In this document: positions 11,901-21,059 of the stretch, in pieces | How the letters are laid out: the number at the start of each line of letters is the position of its first letter | Position numbering within the stretch: position 1 is the first letter of the stretch | From: Mytilus trossulus | Taxonomy: Eukaryota; Mollusca; Bivalvia; Mytilida; Mytilidae | Length of the DNA stretch: 64,000 bases | Direction of reading: 5' to 3' | Assembly (NCBI RefSeq): GCF_036588685.1 | Contig: NC_086374.1 | Location: forward strand, 25,722,886 to 25,786,885 | Program-made: the position numbers and the translations under genes | The notes under the pieces: generated by a model | What the model was told of the DNA's origin: nothing | Databases searched by the model: none | What the model saw: the letters and a program-made list of their open reading frames with translations, nothing else

Positions 11901-13366
11901 GCGCTATAAAACCAGGTTTGATCCACCATTTTCTACATTTGAAAATGCCTGTACCAAGTCAGGAATATGACAGTTCTTGTCCATTCGTTTTTTATGTGTT
12001 TTGTCATTTGATTTTGCCATGTGATTATGGACTCTCCGATTAGATTTCCCTCTGAGTTCAGTAATTTTGTGATTTTACTTTTTATTAGGATTAAATAAAC
12101 ATGCGCATTTCTTTCAACTTTTTCTTCATAACTCATTTTTTAAAATAAATACAAAACTTTAAAGTTAAATTTTGCGACAGGGGCCTGGTTAGTCAGGAGA
12201 TCTACGAAGTGTATCTACAGTGATCACTTCATTAAGGTACGAACCCAAATCGCGACAAAGTGCATTCGATGTCGATCTTATCTATCTCTGATATTCTGTT
12301 TACCTCCCGAACTTTTTTGGGTGATTCTCTCCGAGAACTCCGGCTTCCTTGACCAATTATAACTGGTCGTCATGATAAAACAACGGGTTGAAAAACTTCT
12401 CATCAAGAAATTAATTATGTTATATAACAAAATGAAATTGTGAATGTTTCGGCTTAAATAGTTTTTTGCTTGTAAAAGTATCTTAGATAAAATACCGTTA
12501 CACATTGTGTCTATTCAAAACCATAATAAATAGCCTTAACATGAACAATCAATCTATCAATCAAATTGGCACTTTATATTAAATAATATCACTTAATATT
12601 AAACTTACATATTTGTGAGTATATTCTTACTTCTAGTTTCTCTGAAGTCAGTGTCAGTTTGAAGTCGCTGTATGTCATTCTGAAGAGCCTCGATCTCTTC
12701 CAGCAATTTTTTATTTGAGAAATCATCTCTTTGTATCTTTAACTCTTCTAATCTTTCAGATAATTCATCAATGGTCAAGTCATCTATTAGTTCTTGGTTT
12801 GATAAATCTGTTTCGCTTATATGTTCATCGTCCAGACTTTTGGTGTCGTGGCCAGGAGACATTAAAATAAAGACGTGTATCATTTTTTTATTATTTAGGA
12901 GATTCTTTTTTTTTAATCTCTAAAACTTCTCATCAAGAAATTAATTATGTTATATAACAAAATGAAATTGTGAATGTTTCGGCTTAAATAGTTTTTTGCT
13001 TGTAAAAGTATCTTAGATAAAATACCGTTACACATTGTGTCTATGAATAATATGAAGAATAATTCTGTTTATCAAAATATCTATAAATATATTAAGCAAA
13101 TTTGTTATTATCAAAAATTAATATTTTAAATTCACGATATTAAAATGCTTACTTAATACTCTCTTCTTTTTTTCATGGATCTTTATCTCATTTTGAAGTT
13201 TATTTATTTCTTTAAGTAATTGCTGCTGTGATAAAAGTTCTTTTTCTTGTTCCAACTTTTGTAGAGTGTTTAGTAACTCATCATCTGTAAAATTTTCTAG
13301 ACCACTAACGTCAATTGTGTCTGACGTCTCCTCTTTTGTGATAGTATTCATTATCGGCGTAGACAT
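4687..13366 (-). CDS. Pseudocaspase with coiled coil and FN3 domains, two of them inserted between p20 and p10 (spliced gene, complete)
   Basis: Exons on the minus strand: 13366-13153 (or 12862-12631), 11000-10716, 10499-10413, 9306-8986, 7612-7322, 7133-6843, 6490-6470, 5935-5806, 4864-4687 (TAA). All borders are GT/AG. Every junction is phase 1 except the last (phase 2), so the frame stays open for about 605 residues. Domain order: coiled coil (1-71), FN3 (72-166), caspase-like p20 (166-302), FN3 (302-399), FN3 (399-496), caspase-like p10 (503-600). No death, DED or CARD domain, signal peptide or membrane segment is seen. The usual SHG histidine position is Tyr246 and the QACRG cysteine position is Ala291, so peptidase activity is unlikely. 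By analogy with c-FLIP a regulatory or decoy role in death or immune signalling is possible, but that is inference. I recognise no named gene with this order of domains. Confidence 0.8.
6470..6490 (-). CDS. Candidate 21-nt microexon in the p20-p10 linker
   Basis: The segment has a TTTTTTTGCAG acceptor and a GTAAGC donor. It is 21 nt, phase 1 at both ends, and adds GTPIIMA between FN3 exon 3 and the p10 exon. Because flanking exons are also phase 1, skipping it keeps the frame, so it may be optional or not an exon at all. Confidence 0.4.
6843..7133 (-). CDS. FN3 exon 3 of the pseudocaspase gene
   Basis: A 291-nt exon, exactly the length and phase of the preceding FN3 exon (7612-7322), with acceptor TTTTTTCCAG and donor GTGGGT. 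It encodes IYAFWKQ (B-strand Trp), LLYHISHK, LKQNTMYTIKISSV (the Leu...Thr-x-Tyr signature) and a closing ITTPKD. The equal length and phase of the two exons fit an internal exon duplication, though the sequences have diverged far. Confidence 0.72.
7322..7612 (-). CDS. FN3 exon 2 of the pseudocaspase gene
   Basis: A 291-nt exon, phase 1 at both ends, with acceptor CTTACAG at 7613 and donor GTAAAT at 7321. It encodes an FN3-like module: PRNVKVRYIDPTSVEFSF, then SRFVVAL, then LGKLKTNTEYKFEVFASY and a closing IIKTSN. The usual B-strand Trp is replaced by Phe, so the match is weaker than for the other two modules. It falls between the p20 and p10 halves of the caspase-like domain. Confidence 0.7.
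8986..10499 (-). CDS. Caspase-like p20 region in two exons (10499-10413, 9306-8986), catalytic residues lost
   Basis: The first exon encodes GFVLILANYQDF and DGTRSHV, matching the start of a caspase p20 (A-L-I-I-N-x-x-F, then GT-D-V). The second continues with F-x-x-L-x-F-x-V, E-N-L-T and DCFILVLASYKYHGYIFG. An ungapped alignment to the caspase LSHGEEGIIFG segment puts Tyr246 (9157-9155) at the catalytic His. In KQRIVLIDTAK, Ala291 (9022-9020) sits at the catalytic Cys of QACRG, and Asp replaces the Gln of the S1 pocket. The Arg that precedes GTD in active caspases is replaced by Ile. Fold membership is well supported. Loss of activity is an inference from these substitutions. Confidence 0.78.
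10716..11000 (-). CDS. FN3 exon 1 of the pseudocaspase gene
   Basis: A 285-nt exon, phase 1 at both ends, the usual arrangement for a mobile FN3 module. Its acceptor is TTTTGCAG at 11001 and its donor is GTTATC at 10715, which is weaker than consensus. The translation shows the FN3 signature: Trp in the B strand (EIEVRWDD), Tyr in the C strand (SYTVFHK), Leu in the E-F region (ISELERNTTYHIRMEA) and a closing TT. It lies directly before the caspase-like p20 segment. Confidence 0.75.
11257..12082. repeat. Large foldback (inverted) repeat in the first intron of the pseudocaspase gene
   Basis: The left arm (about 11257-11500, with further matches to about 11550) is the reverse complement of the right arm (about 11820-12082). 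For example, CCTGACTTGGTACAGGCATT at 11377 is mirrored by AATGCCTGTACCAAGTCAGG at 11943. The arms are diverged but align along several hundred bases. A right-arm-only relative is at 3178-3545. This looks like two copies of one mussel repeat inserted head to head. Confidence 0.7.
12392..12514 (+). repeat. 123-bp direct repeat, left copy
   Basis: Identical over all 123 bases to 12922-13044, exactly 530 bp away. The two copies bracket the coiled-coil exon 12862-12631. Confidence 0.9.
12631..12862 (-). CDS. Alternative first coding exon (version 2) of the pseudocaspase gene: coiled-coil module
   Basis: Starts at ATG 12862-12860 (residues MSPGHDTKSLDDE) and ends at a GTAAGA donor in phase 1 (12630), the same phase as the exon at 13366. 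No AG lies in the about 25 bases before the ATG, and no upstream AG gives a frame compatible with the 13366 exon. I therefore read it as an alternative first exon with its own promoter, not as an internal exon. It encodes DELSERLEELK and LLEEIEALQNDI, a diverged copy of the 13366 module. It is enclosed by two identical 123-bp direct repeats. With this exon the protein would be about 611 residues. Confidence 0.65.
12922..13044 (+). repeat. 123-bp direct repeat, right copy
   Basis: Second identical copy of the 12392-12514 sequence. It lies between the two alternative first exons, ending 60 bp upstream (minus-strand sense) of the ATG at 12862, so it could contain promoter or 5' UTR sequence for that exon. 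Confidence 0.9.
13153..13366 (-). CDS. First coding exon (version 1) of the pseudocaspase gene: coiled-coil module
   Basis: Starts at ATG 13366-13364 and ends at a GTAAGC donor in phase 1 (13152). It encodes 71 residues: a short acidic head followed by a heptad-rich helix containing DELLNTLQKLEQ and LLKEINKLQNEI. The same pattern (D/E-E-L, then charged heptads, then LLxEIxxLQ) recurs in the exons at 12.8, 1.4 and 0.6 kb. Joining its last base A to the TC that opens the FN3 exon at 11000 makes an Ile codon and keeps the frame. It probably mediates oligomerisation; that is inferred from the heptads only. Confidence 0.72.
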
Positions 13367-13996
13367 TATGTTTCATCTGAGAAATCTGAAAAATGTTACT
13401 GTAAAATTATTTGCTTTTAGAATACAAGTCAATTACAAAATGTGTCGTATTCAGTGTCGTGCGTATCTGTAACAAAACTGATTGCAGTTATATAATGGTG
13501 TGTTTGTAACTGTTACTATACTAACTTTCAATGATGTTACATATGCCTAATGTTGAATCCTTACCAGTTCTTTGCACTTAAATAATGAAATTTTACCTGT
13601 TTTTAATAACATTACAGATTTTTGTTACCTTTTTTTGATAGTATACGTTTCCGTTCGACATGTTCTATAAACAATAAAAGTATTGAATCGCTGAATTAAA
13701 TGTTCCAAATGATTGCATGTAACTATATATTTAGCATATTATAACTATATAATACTGAAACTATAATTACCTTTATAAAAATATTGAAACAAGCAGACTG
13801 AAGAAAAACTATCATATTTTAAAAATGCATGTCTAGATTTGTTTTAGTCCCCTAATTTTCTACATTCTAATATTATCAGTTGGTTTTGTTATATGAATAG
13901 ATTAAAATTGACCAAAAATCGACTACAGCTGTTCAGTAATGAATTTGAATTGTTTAATTACAATCCATTTTTTTTTCAGTATCAAAGCCTCCTTTT

Positions 13997-15070
13997 ATAA
14001 ATTAACTGTTTACAAAATTTAGAATTTTTTGAAATACTAAGGCTTTTCTGCCTGTAATTGGCAACACTTTTAGGAATTTTTGGATCTCAATGCTCTTCAA
14101 CTTCGTAATTTATTTGCCAATTTTTTTTACTTTTTTTGGATTCGAGCGTCACTAATGAGTCTTTTGTAGACGAAACGCGCGTCTGGCGTATATATAAAAT
14201 TGATTCCTGGTATCTATGATGGAGTTTATTTACAACCACTGGGTCGATGCCACTGCTGGTGAAGATTTATTTCCCGAGGGTATCAAAAGCCCAGTAGTCA
14301 GCAATTTTTGTGCTAACATAAATTATCATTGATATTGTTATATTTATGAATTAAATAAAGGCAACAGTAGTATACCGCTGTTCAAATGAATATATATATT
14401 AACAAATGAATATATATATATATATATGAATTAACCGTTTACAAAATTTAGAATTTTTTGAAATTCTAAGGTTTTTCTACTTCAGGAATAGATTACCTTA
14501 GCTGTATTTGGCAAATCTTTTAGGAATTTTGGATCTTAGCTCTCTAACTTCGTAATTTATTTTCCTTTTTTTTTCTTTTTTTTTCTTTACTTTTTTGGGA
14601 TTCGAGCGTCACTGATGAGTCTTTTGTAGACGAAACGCGCGTCTGGCGTATATATAAAATTAATTTCTGGTATCTATGATGGAGTTTATTTACAACCACT
14701 GGGTCGATGCTACTGCTGGTGGAGATTTATTTCCCGAGGGTATCAAGAGCCCAGTAGTCAGCAATTAATGTGCTAACATGAATTATCATTGATATTGTTA
14801 TATTTATAAATTAACCGTTAACAAAATTTAGATTTTTTTGAAATTATAAGGTTTTTCTACTTCAGGAATAGATTACCTTAGCTGTATTTGGCAAATCTTT
14901 TAGGAATTTTGGATCTTAGCTCTTTAACTTCGTAATTTATTTTCCTTTTTTTTTCTTTTTTTTTCTATACTTTTTTGGGATTCGAGCGTCACTGGTGAGT
15001 CTTTTGTAGACGAAACGCGCGTCTGGCGTATATATCAAATTTAGTCCTGGAATCTATGATGGAGTTTATT
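13997..15070 (+). repeat. Three tandem copies of a mussel repeat with the GACGAAACGCGCGTCTGGCG tail
   Basis: Copies start at about 13997, 14431 and 14811. Each opens with AATTAACYGTTWACAAAATTTAG. Each then carries a TTTTTGGGATTCGAGCGTCACT block, GAGTCTTTTGTAGACGAAAC and the CGCGCGTCTGGCGTA tail. Copies 1 and 2 also share a 3' part (CCACTGGGTCGATGC). Dispersed relatives lie at about 2385-2590 and 15890-16100. The strong conservation of the CpG-rich block in an AT-rich setting marks it as a recently active or constrained repeat core. Confidence 0.8.
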
Positions 15071-15242
15071 TTCATAATATTAAATGTTGTATTCCAAATT
15101 TTATATAATGGTATTTTACAGTCTGTGTACCACTTATTGCAGACCAGTTTCTGTATTGTTATGAGTTAAAATGTATGACTAAATTCAGCAAAACCCATCG
15201 AAACTACATCTGATACAAGCAATTAATAAAACTTTTAGATAT

Positions 15243-15452
15243 TTGGATTATATATTTGCTCTCAATAATGACGATATGTACACTAAAGAGATTTATCCTG
15301 TTGGGCTAATTTTAAATAAAGATAGTATTAACCATGAACACTGCCCTTTCCTGAATCTTGATTTCTATATCATTAACGGGAAGCTTAATCCAAAATTTAT
15401 GATAAAAGTGAATGATTTTTCATTTCCTATATTGTTGAATATTAATTTTTAG
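15243..15452 (+). pseudogene. Reverse-transcriptase fragment (palm region after the catalytic box)
   Basis: The 69-residue frame contains IFALNNDDMYTKEIYP, HEHCPFLNLDFYIINGKL and NDFSFPILLN. This resembles the segment after the YIDD box in a reverse-transcriptase family common in molluscs and cnidarians (DDLLSLNNP ... FLDLDI ... DDFxFPIVNFP). The catalytic box is absent and the frame closes at once. A further piece of the same protein follows at 16113. Confidence 0.5.
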
Positions 15453-16112
15453 ATGGTGTCGCTCCCTTATCACCATCTCATTTGTGTAATATATATTTTA
15501 ATAATTACATTAGATATATTTTTCATTATAGTACGGTATTCTGATTGGCTACACTGCAATCTTGCGTTATAACTTACTCACTTGCATTACACAATAAAAT
15601 TTATCATTTATGATGACACGAGGTCACACAATAATAAAGTTAAAGGTACCAATTTTCTTGCACCAGATGCGAATTTCGACAAAACATGTCTCTTCAGTGA
15701 TGCTAGTGATGCTCGTGGCCAAAATATTTTAAAATCCAGAGCTTATATAAAAGATGAAGAGCTATAATCCAAAAGTGCACAGTATTGAATGCTTCTTTTT
15801 GTAACTTTATAGGGTTATTAACGCGTTCACCGTGCGCACATTCTTAGAATAAAGTTACAAAAAGAAGCATTAAATTCTTAGATTTTCCTGTTGACAAAAC
15901 TTTTTTTTCTCGAAAAACTAAGCATTTTATTATCCCAGGAATAGATTATCTATGCCGTATTTGTCACAAAGTTTTGGAATTTTGGGTGCTTAATGCTCTT
16001 GTACTTTTTTGGCTTTATAAATATTTTGATCTGAGCGTCACTGGTAAGTCTAATGTAGACGAAACGCGCGTCTGGCGTATTAAATTATAATCCTGATACC
16101 TTTGACAACTAT

Positions 16113-16367
16113 CAACTTGTTCGCTTCGCTGGTGTATATAAACAAGGTACCAAATTTACGAAAGAAATACATATATATCTGAAAAAGTATCTCATTAGGG
16201 TTTTCAATAACACAAACTTAGTCAAAACATTTACTAAATTGTATCATCGGTACAAGGACATCTTTCTTAGATATCAATTTGCATGCAGACATCTTATACG
16301 TTCAGGTATTTCACATCCAATCTTTTATGATAATATTCTTTACAAAGCACAAAAATGTCGGCAATAA
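16113..16367 (+). pseudogene. C-terminal fragment of the same reverse-transcriptase family
   Basis: The open frame reads QLVRFAGVYKQGTKF, then KTFTKLYHRYKDIF and LIRSGISHPIFYDNILYKAQ, and ends at TAA 16365-16367. It closely matches the fragment at 43160-43474. Together with 15243-15452 it is a decayed retroelement interrupted by other repeats. Confidence 0.55.
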
Positions 16368-16695
16368 CATCAAAAGCTAACCAAACCTTTAAACAAAAAT
16401 TCATTGTCATGATACGGGTTATGTCCAGGTGTAAGGTAGTACAATACAAAGATTTAAGTATACCTCCAATTTCCAAGTTTTAATGTAACTTTCTTTATAA
16501 AGCTTGAATATTTAAGACAGTGGTATATGTGGATAGCTAGCAGACCACTCTTTCTGATTAATGCAATATTAGTAGTATACAACAATTATATAATCAAATA
16601 TAATTTAATCTGTGTCTTCAAAATTTTAAAAGAAATTTCCACTTTCTTTAGAAATTATCTTCTTCATGGATACCACCAGAGGATTGATTTTATGA

Positions 16696-17139
16696 TAGAA
16701 TCATATTCAAAACAGTGTGGTCCTGGCCATTGATTGACGACCTAAATTATCCCATTGACTGGGACAGATTAGGTGAACGTTTGTCTGTAACGACCATTGC
16801 TCACTTCTTACTTATTATAGAATTTGAACTGTGGGGTAACCAAAGGTTCTTAACGCCTTTAATAATAAAACAATTCGAAAAATTATTCAGGAATAACCTT
16901 TATGTTTTGATTTATATTATTGATATAAATCAACACATCGTATTATTCCGGATTCGTTTTTCGAATTGCTTTTTTAGGTGTTGAGAACCTTTGGTGACCC
17001 CACAGATTCAGTGTTTTTAACAAGTACATAGTGAGCAGTGATTGTTACCGACAAACGTTCACCTTATCTGTCCCAGTCAATGGGATAATTTAGGTCGTCA
17101 ATCAATGGCCAGGACCACACTGTTTCGAATATGATTCTA
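16696..17139. repeat. 444-bp near-complete palindrome (foldback element)
   Basis: The left half reads from TAGAATCATATTC inward through GGCCATTGATTGACGACC. The right half reads outward through GGTCGTCAATCAATGGCC to GAATATGATTCTA. The arms meet in a small centre at 16908-16934 (GATTTATATTA...TATAAATC). Arm identity is high near the ends and falls inward. Two short open frames lie inside and are by-products of the repeat. Confidence 0.85.
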
Positions 17140-17151
17140 TGTTGTTCCTGG

Positions 17152-17332
17152 ATCCATTATCTACAAAAGAGTGTCTCAGATTTTGGAAAGAATGCATAAA
17201 TCAAATTTTACATCTAATCAAACAATCTCTATACTTTAATGTGGTAAGGGTGTTTACACTAGTTACAGAATGGAATACAATAGCGATAATTTGAGACACC
17301 CTTTTGTAGCTCCTGTATAGTGGATTAAGATA
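17152..17332. repeat. Second, shorter inverted repeat next to the 444-bp palindrome
   Basis: CCATTATCTACAAAAGAGTG near 17153 is mirrored by CACCCTTTTGTAGCTCCTG near 17297, with GTCTCA/TGAGAC next to each arm. The arms are about 35 bp with a few mismatches and a 110-bp centre. Confidence 0.6.
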
Positions 17333-17439
17333 ACGTTAAAATTTCTTGTGCAGTTATAGAGATGTCAGAGCTAAATTCATTCAAGTCAACTGGCCAAGAT
17401 TTGGAGATGGAAGTAAAAAAATGTATTGTGCTACCATAA

Positions 17440-18040
17440 ATCTTATCATATACTTTATGATAGTATGGACCTAAACCTCAAACAGGAGGGATTGTGCTTG
17501 ATATGCATATGATGAAGATATAATCTTTTTATAAGTTTAATTGAGTCTGGAGCTGGCATGTCAGCAACTGCTAGAAGTCATTTGTTAATTTATGTATCAT
17601 TGCCAATTTGCTTACTTTTCTTTTGTTACCTATTCAGACCGTGACATAGAACTTGGACTTCTTTTAAACTGAGTGTGTCTTGCTGTGTGTTTTTTTTTCT
17701 TTCTACATTATCTAGAGGTACATGTATATAGAGGGAAATTTGCGATCTCACAAAACATGTTTAGCCCTGCCGCATTTTTGCGCCTGTCCAAAGTCAGGGG
17801 CCTCTGGCCTTTGTTAGTTTTGTAAATTTTATTTTATGTTGACTTATATGGTTCGAAGTTTAGAATGACGTCTCTTATCACTCTAAACTAGTACACATTT
17901 GTGTATGGGGCCAGCTGAAGCACGCCTCCTGGTGCGAGACTTCCTCGCTGTGTTGAAGACTCATTGGTGGCCCTCGACTTTTGTCTGTATGCCCATATGG
18001 TCGGGTTAATTGTTGTCTCTTTGACACATTCCCCATTTCT
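17440..18040 (+). repeat. Retroelement 3' tail repeat
   Basis: It shares long stretches with 43530-44100: GGAGCTGGCATGTCAG, GCCGCATTTTTGCGCCTGTC, GGGGCCAGCTGAAG and GTTGTCTCTTTGACACATTC, in that order. Reverse-strand pieces lie near 25025-25140, 28155-28320, 49540-49700 and 50690-50750. The order after an RT C-terminus at 43.2 kb suggests this is the 3' UTR of that retroelement. Confidence 0.7.
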
Positions 18041-18460
18041 ATGTATAATTATATAATTATATATATTCTAAGATTGAAAAAACAGCATACGGCCTTCAAT
18101 CATTATTGTAAAGACATCATAAACAGTCCAGGAAAAGTATGGACCTTGTGCATTGCCAAAATTTAAGAATCGATATGTATATATATTGTTAACAAAAAAT
18201 TTGATTTTGTTCTGTCGTTTGTAGGAGTTAAATTTTCTTTGACGCAATACATATATACATAAACTTTTCTAATTTTTACTTATTATTAGGGAGCTACCAT
18301 TTTTTTTTATGGGGGGCAGGAATGAAAAACTTTGTCCTGCCTTTTTTTAGCTGTAATCTCTGTCCTGCCTTTTTATTTTTCACTCTGTTCTGTCCTGCCT
18401 ATTTTTTTTTTAGTTTATCCTGACTTTTTGTTTACCTAAGGCAGCAACCATTTGATTTTC

Positions 18461-18477
18461 GGGGGGGGGGGGGGGGG
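18461..18477 (+). repeat. 17-base poly(G) tract
   Basis: Seventeen consecutive G in a T-rich repeat region (18290-18600) that also repeats TTGTCCTGCC several times. Confidence 0.9.
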
Positions 18478-18703
18478 CAATGTTTTTTTTTCTGGACAAT
18501 TTTTTTTTTCGCCTGCAGCGAAAAACAATCTATTTTTTTCGCGACAAGTCGAAAACAATTTTTTTCTTTCAATTTTAGCATTACATATATAGTGGCAGCT
18601 GAGGGTGAAACAAACAATTTTTTAATATCTCAGAATCAAAAACAAATTATGTTTTTCTCCAAAAATAACCATAGCACCCCGTTTCATCCAGTTTTATAAA
18701 AAA

Positions 18704-20754
18704 TTGAATAGCTGTGACATAAATCACAATAGTTTTCACTCTAAAATTATTAAAGATTTTGACTCTCTAAAAGAAAAGTTTAATTTATCACATGTTACAG
18801 ATGTCTTAACTCACTTGAGTTCAGAGATAACAATTGAAGAGATAGTAACAGCTATTCGTTTAATTAAAAATGGCAAAAGTACATCAGCCGACATGATTTC
18901 AAATGAAATGTTGAAAAATGCAATCCCCATCTTAATAAAACCACTTCATAAACTCTTTAATAGCATATTCGAATCTGGTCAATTTCCGAGAATATGGAAT
19001 GAGAGCTTACTTGTTCTCTTGCATAAGAAAGGGGACAAATTTGATCCAGGGAACTATAGAGATATATCTATTAGTTCCAACCTGGGTAAATTTTTTAATA
19101 AAGTTTTATATAAACGTTTAGTAAAATTTATGGATATCAAAAAGTAAAAATCAAATAGGTTTTAAAGAGAAAAGTCGTACAGCTGACCACATATTCACTC
19201 TTAAGACCATAACTGATCAATATAGACAAAAAAAGAAAAAAGTTTTTGCTGCCTTCATAGACTTAAAAAAAGGCATTTGATACTGTATGGCGACTAGGTT
19301 TATTTTCTAAACTCATAAAACATAATATCCCCCAAAAAATGTTTAATGTTATTTATTCAATGTATACTGATACAGTAAGTAGAATAAAATTCTCTAATGG
19401 GTTGAGTCCTCCATTTCTATCAGAAAGGGGTGTTAAACAAGGTGACGTATTGAGTCCCCTTCTTTTTAACTATTTTATAAATGATCTAGTAGGTAATCTT
19501 GATAACAAACATACGGATCCAGTTGCTATTGGGGATACCTCTTTGAACATTCCTTTATATGCAGATGATATTGTTTTACTATCTGAAAGCAAAGAGGGTC
19601 TACAAAAATCTCTTGATATTTTACATGAATATTGTTCAACATGGAAACTACAAGTTAATACTGATAAATCAAAAATTATGATATTTAATTCTAATGGCAA
19701 GACATTGTTAAACCATTTTACTTATGATAATGCATATCTTGAAACGGTAGCAAATTATTGTTACTTGGGTATTGTTTTAAAGTATAATGGCAATTTTTGC
19801 CTTGCTGTGAATACTCTAATGGAAAAGGCCAGGAAGGCATACTATAAAATAAAGAAAACTATAGGTCTCAACAACCCATGTAGACTTCTTGAAAAATTGT
19901 TTGATTGTTTAGTTACTCCCATTCTTACATATTGTAGTGAAATTTGGGGGGTGGATTCACATTTTAAAGACTCTGATCCATTTGAAAAACTTCATGTTAA
20001 ATTTATCAAAGACATATTAGGGGTTCACTGTAAGGCATCTAATGATGGATGTCGAGCTGAACTTAATAGAATTCCCTTAAAAAATAAAATATTGTATTCA
20101 ATATTCAACTACCTGAACCATATAGCTTCTTCGGAAAATTCTTTGGCATATGATATATTCACTAAATCTGTAGATTCAAACCCTTGGGTCATAAAGGTCA
20201 AGAGTCTTTTGAATGAACTTGGAATGTCTTATATCATCAATAACTTTAATTATGTTAAAGGTAATTTAAATTCTATTAAACAAAGAATTAATGACCAATG
20301 TTTGCAAGTTCAAAATGCAAATATATTTGAATCCAAAAAGTTAGACTTTTTCAAAAGTGTCTACATAATGGGCAGAAGACCACCCTATGTTGATATATTA
20401 AAAAACAGAAGTGACAGAGCTGCAATATGTAAGATCCGTATAAGCGCTCATACACTGATGATTGAAAGAGGGAGACATCTAAATATTCCCAGAAATGAGA
20501 GATACTGCTCTGTATGTAATTCTGGTCAAATAGAAAATGAAAAACATTTTCTTTTACATTGTGAAAAATACTCAACTAAGAGGGACATATTTTACCATAA
20601 AGTTTCAAATATAATTGTTGATTCTACAAAATTTCAAAAACATGAAAATAATATAATCTTTTTATTAAATAATAATTCATACACAATCCTAAAATTAACT
20701 TCCTCTTTCATCTCAGACAGTTTGAACCTGCGTAAAGCAGAACAAACTCTATAA
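18704..20754 (+). pseudogene. 5'-truncated, frameshifted non-LTR retrotransposon (LINE) reverse transcriptase
   Basis: Two frames, 18704-19147 and 19339-20754 (TAA), carry the two halves of one reverse transcriptase. The first has NGKSTSADMISNEMLK, GQFPRIWNE, LHKKGDKFDPGNYRDIS. The second has ERGVKQGDVLSPLLFN, the catalytic YADD box, and a C-terminal CSVCNSGQIENEKHFLLHC zinc knuckle. The 190 bases between them encode the missing TADHIF...FAAFIDLKKAFDTVW segment in shifted frames, so there are at least two frameshifts, near 19145 and 19270. No endonuclease is present. The copy is dead but only mildly decayed. The clade is uncertain; a CR1/Jockey-type LINE is my best guess. Confidence 0.85.
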
Positions 20755-20973
20755 AATTGCTAATAATCATTGTTCATAATATTACATATTAATATTGTCG
20801 TTATTTTCAATACTTATTTTGTTTGACCAACTATGTAATTGATATATCTTTTTTCAATCATTTACTGTTGATGATATCGATATCGTTCGATGATATTGTT
20901 CGAAATATGCCTATTGATATTCTATGCATTATTACTATTTGTATAACAGTTGTATGGGCCATTGCCAATTATT

Positions 20974-21018
20974 AAGGTCTTTCCTCTCCGTGAGGAAAGA
21001 CCTTATTGTTTTTCGCAT

Positions 21019-21059
<41 letters not shown>

